From a virus, in the IMG/VR virus record IMGVR_UViG_3300028025_004051, positions 1 to 22,705 of that record: a DNA stretch of 22,705 nucleotides; one strand, 5' to 3'. Positions 8,371-14,199 of the stretch are shown here, piece after piece (position 1 is the first letter of the stretch; each line of letters opens with the position of its first letter). Under the pieces are notes generated by a model, which was not told the origin of the DNA, made no database searches, and was given only the letters and a program-made list of their open reading frames with translations. The translations under genes were made by a program, and so were the position numbers.

Positions 8371-8468
8371 ATAATACTCAACCAAAAAATAAAAACAGCA
8401 ATCCAAGGATGCCCTGTCATAGCAACAAACAGGGCTAGGATTGTACCAAAGAAGATTTTATCTCCCAT
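8367..8468 (-). CDS. 33-residue small membrane protein
   Basis: The sequence starts MGDKIFFGTILALFVAMTG and ends in FIFWLSII; nearly the whole chain is hydrophobic, as one long or two short membrane segments around a HPW turn. Its ATG overlaps the stop of the gene before it (TAATG) and its TGA overlaps the ATG of the next gene (ATGA), so it sits in a coupled chain without spare bases. Such tight junctions on both sides make it likely to be translated. Function is unknown; tiny phage membrane proteins include lysis regulators and superinfection-exclusion proteins. Confidence 0.65.
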   Translation of the reverse strand: MGDKIFFGTILALFVAMTGHPWIAVFIFWLSII

Positions 8469-8803
8469 TATACCACTTCGAGTGCAGGGAAGTCAACTGG
8501 ATTGTCAGTGTTAGTTTCGTGTACTTTTGGTTCAAAAGTTTTTTGAATCTTTTTAGGGATACCAGTGAAGCGCAGGATCTCGCCATTTGGATTGATCTTA
8601 ATACTGCCAGCAACGACCCAAATCTTTGCACCAGCGGCATCAACACCTGCAAGTTTTCGGACTACGCCATTGATCAAGCCAGTGCTGGTATCCTTGCCAC
8701 GATTCCAAAAATAAGTTGTGCCTTTGTTAGTCCAAATTTGTTCATCTTTGGATTGTGCAATGCACCAAAGTTTAAGTTGAGTAAGTGTGTATTCAGCGGA
8801 CAT
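8468..8803 (-). CDS. Unknown phage protein, first gene of an operon
   Basis: 111 residues starting MSAEYTLTQLKLWCIAQ, with AAGGAA at good distance from the ATG and a sigma70-like promoter just upstream. A beta-rich middle (IWVVAGSIKINPNGEILRFTGIPKK) suggests a small compact domain. No motif I recognise. It begins the chain that runs through the small membrane protein, the charged protein, the four-helix membrane protein, the unknown alpha/beta protein, clpX and bS21, with no terminator visible between them. Confidence 0.7.
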   Translation of the reverse strand: MSAEYTLTQLKLWCIAQSKDEQIWTNKGTTYFWNRGKDTSTGLINGVVRKLAGVDAAGAKIWVVAGSIKINPNGEILRFTGIPKKIQKTFEPKVHETNTDNPVDFPALEVV

Positions 8804-8829
8804 ATAAATTCCTTGTTAAGATATTATAT

Positions 8830-8858
8830 ATTATACAGCCATAATGGTATTACCGCAA
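8830..8858 (-). promoter_or_regulatory. Sigma70-like promoter for the clpX-rpsU operon
   Basis: TTGCGG (8858-8853), 17-bp spacer, TATAAT (8835-8830), between the pstS terminator and the first gene of the chain. The -10 is perfect; the -35 matches in TTG and weakly after. Confidence 0.6.
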
Positions 8859-8870
8859 CCGGAAATTTTA

Positions 8871-8896
8871 CCAAAAGAAAACCCACCGAAGTGGGC
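8871..8896 (-). terminator. Intrinsic terminator after pstS
   Basis: Minus-strand CCCAC-TTCG-GTGGG hairpin with a stable tetraloop, followed by TTTTCTTTT. The tail and loop closely match the terminator after the porin gene. Confidence 0.8.
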
Positions 8897-8944
8897 TTAC
8901 TGCTGGCTACTTATCCTATTATACGCCACCAGCCGGCGATTATT

Positions 8945-9949
8945 TTATTTGACCTGCGTCCAAACACGCTCACGGATCTGTTTTGTTAGTGCATCAGGTA
9001 ATGGTACGTAGTCCAAATCTACGGCGTCTTTCTTACCATTCTTAAATGCCCAGTCAAAGAACTTAATAACTTCATCGCTGGTAGCTTTGTTTCTTGGCTC
9101 TTTGTACATGATGATGAAACTTGCCGAACTTACTGGCCAAGCATTAGGATTCTTTTGATCCACAATGCTGAGTCCCATACCGGGGACACTGAACCAATCA
9201 GCACCATCTGCGGCTGCGGCAAAGGTTAAGTCATCTGGACTAACATACTTGCCTGATTTGTTTTGTAGTTGCATAAATGTCATTTTGTTTTGTTTGACAT
9301 AGGCATACTCTACATAACCGATACTACCTTTAATTCTAGTCACATTGGCTGCAACACCTTCATTACCTTTACCACCTACTGAAGCAGACGCTGGCCACTT
9401 GACTGCGGCACCACGACCTACTTTAGCTAGCCACTCAGGACTTACTGTGCTTAGATAGTCTGTCCAATTGAATGTTGTGCCACTACCATCTGCACGATGA
9501 ATAATAGTAATTTCTAAGTTAGGTAAGTTCTTACCTGGATTCAATGCTACTAGTTTAGGATCATTCCAACGATTAATGTTGCCCAAGAATACTTCTGCTA
9601 ATACTGGACCAGTGATGCGTAGTTCTCCGGGCTTGATGCCATCTAAGTTGACAACAGGAACTGTTCCGCCGATAATAGCAGGGAATTGAATTTGTCCGTT
9701 CTTGTCTAAATCTTCACCTTTGACTGGAGCATCGGTTGCTCCAAAGTCTACTGTGCGAGCATTGATTTGTCTAATGCCGCCCGAACTACCGATACTTTGA
9801 TAGTTTAAACTTTTTCCAGTTTCTTTCTTGTATCCTTCGGCCCACTTATAATAGATAGGGAATGGGAACGTTGCTCCAGCACCCACCATGTCTGTGGCCT
9901 GTGCTGATATAGCTACTGAGGCTAATAGAATAGCAAATAGTTTTTTCAC
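8945..9949 (-). CDS. pstS: Periplasmic phosphate-binding protein PstS
   Basis: 334 residues with a signal peptide (about 1-18, cleavage near SAQA-T). The phosphate-binding signatures are present: GAGATFPFPIYYKW, IGSSGGIRQI, DFGATDAPV and RADGSGTTFNWTDYL. PstS captures inorganic phosphate in the periplasm and passes it to the PstCAB transporter; no pstC, A or B is in the window, so it must work with the host transporter. It begins with GTG, preceded by AAGGAG. A Pho-box-like repeat lies 48-65 bp upstream and a hairpin terminator follows, making it a self-contained unit. Phage pstS genes under Pho boxes are established in cyanophages. This version looks betaproteobacterial in style. The call is firm. 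Confidence 0.95.
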   Translation of the reverse strand: MKKLFAILLASVAISAQATDMVGAGATFPFPIYYKWAEGYKKETGKSLNYQSIGSSGGIRQINARTVDFGATDAPVKGEDLDKNGQIQFPAIIGGTVPVVNLDGIKPGELRITGPVLAEVFLGNINRWNDPKLVALNPGKNLPNLEITIIHRADGSGTTFNWTDYLSTVSPEWLAKVGRGAAVKWPASASVGGKGNEGVAANVTRIKGSIGYVEYAYVKQNKMTFMQLQNKSGKYVSPDDLTFAAAADGADWFSVPGMGLSIVDQKNPNAWPVSSASFIIMYKEPRNKATSDEVIKFFDWAFKNGKKDAVDLDYVPLPDALTKQIRERVWTQVK

Positions 9950-9979
9950 TTGTAAGTCTCCTTGTGTTTGTGATATTAA

Positions 9980-10014
9980 TATTTAAACACAAAATGATTA
10001 CAATATGATTACAA
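9980..10014 (-). promoter_or_regulatory. Pho-box promoter of pstS
   Basis: Minus strand reads TTGTAAT-CATA-TTGTAAT (10014-9997), a degenerate third repeat TTGTGTT (9992-9986), and TAAATA (9985-9980) exactly 11 bp after the second repeat. The 7+4 direct-repeat layout is that of PhoB binding sites, which replace the -35 box. The same arrangement recurs before the metallophosphoesterase gene. Confidence 0.78.
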
Positions 10015-10024
10015 TTTTAAGATT

Positions 10025-10747
10025 TTAATTCCAATATTTAGAACCGTCTAATCTATCCCAATATGCTTTGTTATTGCGATTGACAAAGTTTTTAATCAAG
10101 TAAGCGGCCATACCAAAGTATCCCATCTTTTTGAATCTACGACTGTCCTGCCCGAAATGGTGATTAACAAGTTTAAACTTTTTTGGACTATACATTCTCG
10201 ATAGGAAGTAGTCCTCCGATGTTGATGCTTTTTCAGGAAACCCTCCGAATTCATCGAATCGATCCTTGCGTGTTAACATAAATGCACCAACTGCAAAAGG
10301 GCTAAAGAATTTTAAAATATGATTTATAATATTAAACAGAGTAAAGCCGATCTTTGCTCTAACATCGTTGTCATAACATTTAATATTCAACCCAATGAGA
10401 TCTAAGTCTTTTGATTCCATTTCAAAGACAGCATCACGAATAACAGTGTCTTTAAAGAATCGAACATCTGCATCAATGAATAATATATAAGGAGTAGTAA
10501 CTAATCTAGCACCGTTATTCTTAGCTGTAGACACAGGTCCACCTTCTATGATTTCCACATTGAGATTGCCTTTTACAGCCTGTATTACTTCTCGAGTGTT
10601 ATCTGTTGAACAGTCTGCAATGATGATTCTAGTACTACCTATCATTTGATTGCGTAAGTGCGTTAACAGATATGGGATATAGTTTTCCTCATTTTTACAA
10701 GGAACTACAATAGTAATTTTGTCACTGAATTTCATTTCTTTATACAT
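10025..10747 (-). CDS. Family 2 glycosyltransferase, probably membrane-associated
   Basis: 240 residues. GT-A fold signatures: ITIVVPCKNEENYI (about 11-24), IIADCSTDNT (about 42-51), a metal-binding DADV (92-95) in ILFIDADVRF, and an acidic STSEDYFLSR (about 176-184) in the acceptor region. A hydrophobic stretch at about 133-160 suggests membrane contact, fitting a lipid-linked acceptor. The gene follows the metallophosphoesterase by about 20 bp in the same transcript, and pstS comes next, so expression under phosphate starvation is likely. I infer that it may glycosylate diacylglycerol released by the phosphoesterase, but many GT2 enzymes act on polyprenyl phosphate or polysaccharide and that cannot be excluded. 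The start could also be the ATG at 10735. Confidence 0.87.
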   Translation of the reverse strand: MYKEMKFSDKITIVVPCKNEENYIPYLLTHLRNQMIGSTRIIIADCSTDNTREVIQAVKGNLNVEIIEGGPVSTAKNNGARLVTTPYILFIDADVRFFKDTVIRDAVFEMESKDLDLIGLNIKCYDNDVRAKIGFTLFNIINHILKFFSPFAVGAFMLTRKDRFDEFGGFPEKASTSEDYFLSRMYSPKKFKLVNHHFGQDSRRFKKMGYFGMAAYLIKNFVNRNNKAYWDRLDGSKYWN

Positions 10748-10768
10748 TCTCCCTCAACTTTAAATTGA

Positions 10769-11650
10769 TTAAACTTTAGTTGATACGACATTGTCTTCAG
10801 GACTGATTCGCACGATTTCTGATCCGGGAATATCAGTGTTATTCTTCCTGGAATGTCGTTTGGATTGCTTGAATGAATCGCTAACAATAACATTATCCAC
10901 ATCGTCCTTCTCCTTGGTCCAGGTAACTATTTCCCAACGACCATCCCAATGTTCTACGAGAGCTGTACAGCTTTCGACCCAGTCGCCGTCATTCATATAC
11001 ATTACACCATCTATTTCTTTAATCTCTGCGTGATGTATGTGTCCACATATAACTCCATCAAAGCCGCGCTTCTTGCAATAGCCTGCTAGATTGTTCTCAA
11101 ACTTGAACATAAAATCCACAGCCTTCTTTACACGATGTTTAAGATATTTGCTCAGTGACCAATATCCAAATCCCATCTTATGACGTAGCCAGTTAAACTT
11201 GCCGTTTAGATATAGAATAAAGTCGTAGGCCTTGTCACCTAAAAATCCCAACCAAGGTGCTAGGCGTGTGATACCATCAAACAAGTCGCCGTGTGTAACT
11301 AGATAGTGCTTACCATCTGCACCTATATGTTCTATTTGATTATGTATCTCAACATGACCAAAACTAAAACCATAGGGTATCATTGGTCTTAGAAATTCAT
11401 CGTGATTACCTGCTATGAATATAACCCGGGTCCCACGCTTGGCATGTCCTAGTACACGACGGACTACATTGGTATGACTCTGCTTCCATCGCCATTTGTT
11501 TTGTTGTATCTTCCAGGCATCAATGATATCGCCTACAAGATAAAGTGTATCGCAGGAGTTATGTTTAAGAAAGTTGTTTAATTTATCCGCTTGACTGTCT
11601 TTGGTTCCGAGATGCACATCACTGACAAAGATTGAGCGGTATGTCTTCAT
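10769..11650 (-). CDS. LpxH/PlcP-type metallophosphoesterase
   Basis: 293 residues of the calcineurin-like superfamily. Metal ligands are visible: D11 and H13 (SDVHLG), D41 (GDIID), N82 and H83 (GNHDE), H120 (THGD) and H204/H206 (GHIHH). WSLSKYLKHRVKKAV and NDGDWVESCTALVEH place it in the COG2908 branch usually labelled UDP-2,3-diacylglucosamine diphosphatase. That branch includes PlcP, the phosphate-starvation phospholipase C of Sinorhizobium and SAR11, which cuts phospholipids to diacylglycerol. The Pho-box promoter, the glycosyltransferase downstream and pstS next in line favour the PlcP role over lipid A synthesis. There is no clear ribosome binding site, and the promoter -10 lies so close to the ATG that the message may be leaderless. 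Fold is certain; substrate is inferred. Confidence 0.88.
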   Translation of the reverse strand: MKTYRSIFVSDVHLGTKDSQADKLNNFLKHNSCDTLYLVGDIIDAWKIQQNKWRWKQSHTNVVRRVLGHAKRGTRVIFIAGNHDEFLRPMIPYGFSFGHVEIHNQIEHIGADGKHYLVTHGDLFDGITRLAPWLGFLGDKAYDFILYLNGKFNWLRHKMGFGYWSLSKYLKHRVKKAVDFMFKFENNLAGYCKKRGFDGVICGHIHHAEIKEIDGVMYMNDGDWVESCTALVEHWDGRWEIVTWTKEKDDVDNVIVSDSFKQSKRHSRKNNTDIPGSEIVRISPEDNVVSTKV

Positions 11651-11655
11651 ACTAT

Positions 11656-11690
11656 TATTTAAGGAATATTCGATTACAATATGATTACAA
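11656..11690 (-). promoter_or_regulatory. Pho-box promoter of the metallophosphoesterase operon
   Basis: TTGTAAT-CATA-TTGTAAT (11690-11673), 11 bp, then TAAATA (11661-11656). Repeat sequence, spacing and -10 match the pstS promoter base for base. It begins two bases past the end of the porin terminator. Confidence 0.78.
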
Positions 11691-11692
11691 TG

Positions 11693-11719
11693 CCAAAAGA
11701 AAACCCGCCGAAGCGGGTT
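11693..11719 (-). terminator. Intrinsic terminator after porin
   Basis: Minus-strand AACCCGC-TTCG-GCGGGTT hairpin followed by TTCTTTT. Its 3' half shares GGGTTTTCTTTTGG with the terminator after pstS. Confidence 0.82.
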
Positions 11720-11737
11720 AATTCTATCTAATTAAAA

Positions 11738-12646
11738 TTAGAAACTGTGGACTAAACCAACACCATATTGTCTAACATCGTTGGCTGTACCACCGGCATC
11801 AACATTACGATAGGCAACCAATGCACTGGTACGCTTGCTGAAAGCGTAGTTAACACCTAGGTTATAGGCTTTAACTTCACTAATAGACAAACCAGTCTTA
11901 GTACCGTAGCTACCTCTAAGGGTAACTGGGGTTCCGTGTACAGGAACAGTAGCACCGTATAAACGACCTTTGGTCTCAACTACGCCAGTCTTGTCTTCAC
12001 TTTGAATTGTAGACAATGTAACACCTGCTACTTGACCACTAAGGGTTACTAGATTAGTATAATCAGTGCCTGACTCGAAACGAGCAATGGCTGCTGTAAC
12101 TGGACCTGCCTTACCACCGAGGCTCCAAGAAATTGCTTCAGCAGTTGTTGGGTTGGTGTACATACTACGATCATAGTTAGCGATCACTGGACCTACTTTT
12201 GTTCCAAAGAATACGCTGTCACCCATGCGTCTAGAACGATCATTGATAACATCTGGTGAAACAGATGCGTATGTTGCACCACCGAATGAATCAGCGGCTT
12301 TTATAGTAAGGAACGCACTGTGCTCTTTGCGGCCTAGGTCAATGCTGGCAAACTTAGAACCAAGACCTACAGTAGCTTGACGATCGCCAAGTTGTGTAGA
12401 TGCGCCTGCTTTTGGATCATCCAACGCAACAGTAGTGTCAACGACCACTCTAGTAGATAAACCACCGTTGAGCTTCTCTTCAGCTCTGAAAACAATGCGG
12501 CTTGAGTCATTCACTAAAGAAGTAACTTCGGTACTACCTGTTTTTGTGCTGTCAACAAACGTGGCAATTCTACCACTGACAGTAACTTGAGCAGAGGCTG
12601 CAATCGCGGAGACCGCTAATACAGTTGCTAATACAATTTTCTTCAT
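11738..12646 (-). CDS. Outer-membrane porin, Burkholderiales type
   Basis: 302 residues. A signal peptide (MKKIVLATVLAVSAIAASA, then QVTVSGRI) leads into a beta-barrel of alternating strands: SSRIVFRAEEKLNGG, RQATVGLG and FASIDLGR are typical of the Gram-negative porin family of Burkholderiales. It ends in YGVGLVHSF, with the C-terminal Phe needed for Bam-dependent insertion. It is shorter than the usual 340-400 residue host porins, perhaps from shortened loops. It has its own promoter, ribosome binding site (AAAGGAAA) and terminator. Possible roles are replacing host porins to alter nutrient entry, or blocking superinfection as the porin of lambdoid phage PA-2 does. A phage-borne porin next to a phosphate cassette suggests anion uptake, but pore selectivity cannot be read from sequence. 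Confidence 0.9.
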   Translation of the reverse strand: MKKIVLATVLAVSAIAASAQVTVSGRIATFVDSTKTGSTEVTSLVNDSSRIVFRAEEKLNGGLSTRVVVDTTVALDDPKAGASTQLGDRQATVGLGSKFASIDLGRKEHSAFLTIKAADSFGGATYASVSPDVINDRSRRMGDSVFFGTKVGPVIANYDRSMYTNPTTAEAISWSLGGKAGPVTAAIARFESGTDYTNLVTLSGQVAGVTLSTIQSEDKTGVVETKGRLYGATVPVHGTPVTLRGSYGTKTGLSISEVKAYNLGVNYAFSKRTSALVAYRNVDAGGTANDVRQYGVGLVHSF

Positions 12647-12664
12647 TTTTAATTTCCTTTAAAA

Positions 12665-12684
12665 CATGATCTTAAATGATCATG
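12665..12684. promoter_or_regulatory. Inverted repeat in the porin leader
   Basis: CATGATC, a six-base loop and GATCATG form a perfect 7-bp inverted repeat between the porin promoter and its ribosome binding site. It could be an operator or an mRNA stem. No T-run follows, so it is not a terminator. Confidence 0.45.
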
Positions 12685-12688
12685 AACT

Positions 12689-12717
12689 ATTATTTACTCT
12701 TCAGCTACAAAGGTCAA
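12689..12717 (-). promoter_or_regulatory. Sigma70 promoter of the porin gene
   Basis: TTGACC (12717-12712), 17-bp spacer, AATAAT (12694-12689), directly downstream of the tmRNA terminator. No Pho-box repeat is seen here. Confidence 0.68.
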
Positions 12718-12718
12718 G

Positions 12719-12745
12719 AAAAAAGGCTACCTAAGTAGCCTTTTT
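12719..12745 (-). terminator. Intrinsic terminator after the tmRNA gene
   Basis: Minus-strand AAAAGGCTAC-TTAG-GTAGCCTTTT, a perfect 10-bp stem, followed by further T residues. Confidence 0.85.
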
Positions 12746-13080
12746 GGTGGTTTCTGTTACGAGGTATTTCCTACCCTAAGCCGAGTTTAGGCGGCTAAAG
12801 CGAACTGTTCGTCGTTTGCATTTACGTTTTTTGCTTCTTCGGCCGAGTTCCCCCAACCCTAACGGCTTCTACATTGCCGGACTGTCCATTTCAATACTTG
12901 TGACCCTGTCGAAACCATGGCAGGCCCATCAGAAGTAGTTTATGTTTGTCAATCTAGATATTTAAAAAGGGCATATTCGAATTAGCCTCTAGCATCCTCG
13001 GAAGGGACAAATCTAACTGTGTTCAAAACTACTTTTGGTGGACCTGGCGGGAGTCGAACCCGCGTCCAGAATCCTTTTCT
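12746..13080 (-). ncRNA. ssrA: Permuted two-piece tmRNA
   Basis: The 3' acceptor piece comes first (about 13080-13036), with T-arm GCGGG-TTCGACT-CCCGC and an encoded CCA ending at 13036. The coding piece starts at 12927 with GGGCCUG. GGGCCUG pairs with CAGGUCC as a 7-bp acceptor stem whose third pair is G-U, the alanine identity element. CAGGGUC of the coding piece pairs with GAUUCUG of the acceptor piece to form helix P2. A 108-base intervening segment (13035-12928) separates the pieces; AAGUAGUUU at its start pairs perfectly with AAACUACUU near its end, which would hold the precursor together for processing. The tag frame follows, then pseudoknot-like sequence and a terminator. Permuted tmRNAs are known in alphaproteobacteria, cyanobacteria and a betaproteobacterial group. 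The role is rescue of stalled ribosomes and tagging of the unfinished peptide. Confidence 0.93.
12787..12819 (-). other. tmRNA tag reading frame ANDEQFALAA
   Basis: GCA resume codon at 12819, then nine codons and TAA. The encoded peptide ANDEQFALAA closely resembles betaproteobacterial tags such as ANDERFALAA and ends in the ALAA degron read by ClpX and ClpA. Confidence 0.93.
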
Positions 13081-13108
13081 GTCTACTTCATACAGTCTTA
13101 ACTTTTAT

Positions 13109-13435
13109 TTACACTCTAAAACTTTCGCCACAACCACATTTATCACGTTCATTGGGATTACGAAATTCAAACCCTTCATTGAGTCCATTACGAGCCCAAT
13201 CAACTATGAGTCCTTGTAGGTATACCAATGACTTTGCATCAACTAGTACTACAAAATCTGGTTGAGCAAAATTAGTTACCCCCTCTTCAGCAATGTAACT
13301 ATCAACATATTCTAACGTATAAGCAAGGCCGCTACAACCTGTAGTTTTTACACCTAGCCGTATACCAATACCCTTGCCACGTTTGGACAGGAGCTGAGTG
13401 ATTTTCTTATTGGCTGTGTCGGTTACGGTAATCAT
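13109..13435 (-). CDS. iscA: A-type iron-sulfur carrier (IscA/ErpA/HesB)
   Basis: 108 residues. The three family cysteines are present: one in TTGCSGLAY (about C34) and two in the CGCGESF motif near the C-terminus. Length and layout match bacterial IscA and ErpA. The protein receives Fe-S clusters or iron and delivers clusters to apoproteins in the cytoplasm. Its ATG overlaps the end of iscU by 29 bp, so the two are co-translated. Host isc genes such as iscS, hscAB and fdx are absent from the window, so the phage pair must plug into the host machinery. Clients in the window are not obvious. IscA versus ErpA cannot be settled by eye. Confidence 0.92.
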   Translation of the reverse strand: MITVTDTANKKITQLLSKRGKGIGIRLGVKTTGCSGLAYTLEYVDSYIAEEGVTNFAQPDFVVLVDAKSLVYLQGLIVDWARNGLNEGFEFRNPNERDKCGCGESFRV

Positions 13436-13793
13436 TTACGGCCGCTTTAATAGCATCTTCTGCTAGAATACTACAATGTATCTTTACCGGGGGAAGGGCC
13501 AGTTCTTCGGCAATTTCGGAGTTTTTGATTGATCCTGCTTCGTCGAGTGTTTTTCCTTTGACCCATTCGGTAATGAGACTCGAGCTCGCGATAGCCGATC
13601 CACAGCCATACGTTTTAAATTTTGCATCTGTAATAATACCTGTATCATTGTCAACCTTTATCTGTAACTTCATTACATCGCCGCAAGCAGGTGCGCCAAC
13701 CATACCAGTACCAACATTAGGATCACTCTTGTCAAAAGATCCGACATTCCTGGGATTTTCATAGTGGTCAACAACTTTATCTGAATAGGCCAT
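13407..13793 (-). CDS. iscU: Iron-sulfur scaffold IscU
   Basis: 128 residues, full length. Cluster ligands are all present: the cysteine in APACGDVMKL (C37), the cysteine in KTYGCGSAIASSS, and the His-Cys pair in LPPVKIHCSILAEDAI. The LPPVK segment is the HscA chaperone recognition motif, so the phage protein should still interact with the host HscA/HscB. IscU assembles new [2Fe-2S] clusters using sulfur from IscS. Its ATG overlaps the stop of the His-rich secreted protein (TAATG) with no independent ribosome binding site, indicating coupling. With all catalytic residues intact this is presumably active rather than an inhibitor. Confidence 0.94.
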   Translation of the reverse strand: MAYSDKVVDHYENPRNVGSFDKSDPNVGTGMVGAPACGDVMKLQIKVDNDTGIITDAKFKTYGCGSAIASSSLITEWVKGKTLDEAGSIKNSEIAEELALPPVKIHCSILAEDAIKAAVNDYRNRHSQ

Positions 13794-14143
13794 TATTTAC
13801 ATTCAATATAGGTAGCCTGGACGAATTGTCCATATTGATTTTTAACCCATCCAAAGTTTTCAAATGGATATGTTCCCTGGGGGCATTGTATAATTGGGGA
13901 ACCTTGAGCAATTGGCGGTTGAACAACAACGGTAGGAGCCTCTGCAGGCTTATTGTTATTTGCAATGGCCGCACCTACAACTCCACCAATAATCAACGGA
14001 ACAAATACCTGTCCCCAATTACCACCATGATGATGAATTACTCGTGGACCGTGATGTCCGTGGTGGCCAAAATGTCTATGCTGAGCTGATGCTGTGCCAA
14101 CAAGGGCGGTAGCCAAAACAACTGCGGTCAATAATTTTTTCAT
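13793..14143 (-). CDS. Secreted histidine-rich protein
   Basis: 116 residues from the ATG at 14143, chosen because GGAG sits six bases upstream; an ATG at 14155 is an alternative. A clear signal peptide (MKKLLTAVVLATALVGTASA) is followed by a cluster of about eleven His between residues 21 and 45 (HRHFGHHGHHG and IHHHGG), a glycine-zipper-like hydrophobic stretch LIIGGVVGAAIA, a proline-rich linker and a C-terminal domain with two Cys (CPQGTYPFE and YIEC) that may form a disulfide. It probably binds a transition metal in the periplasm. Direct coupling to iscU suggests iron handling, but the metal and function are inferred. No family recognised. Confidence 0.78.
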   Translation of the reverse strand: MKKLLTAVVLATALVGTASAQHRHFGHHGHHGPRVIHHHGGNWGQVFVPLIIGGVVGAAIANNNKPAEAPTVVVQPPIAQGSPIIQCPQGTYPFENFGWVKNQYGQFVQATYIECK

Positions 14144-14199
14144 AACTTTCTCCATGATGTATATATAACGCCTTAGCCTTATAATACGTTGACAAAATT

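Noticed and set aside
13036-13080. Apparent tRNA 3' half with TTCGA loop and CCA
   Set aside because: No D-arm or anticodon arm lies upstream. It pairs with GGGCCUG at 12927 and is the acceptor piece of the permuted tmRNA.
13019-13265. Plus-strand open frames across the tmRNA end and iscA
   Set aside because: They are the complement of the tmRNA T-arm and the iscA 3' end, with no ribosome binding site, and oppose the uniform minus-strand layout.
14189-14194. Plus-strand TTGACA opposite the structured leader
   Set aside because: No -10 box at 16-18 bases and no plus-strand gene follows.
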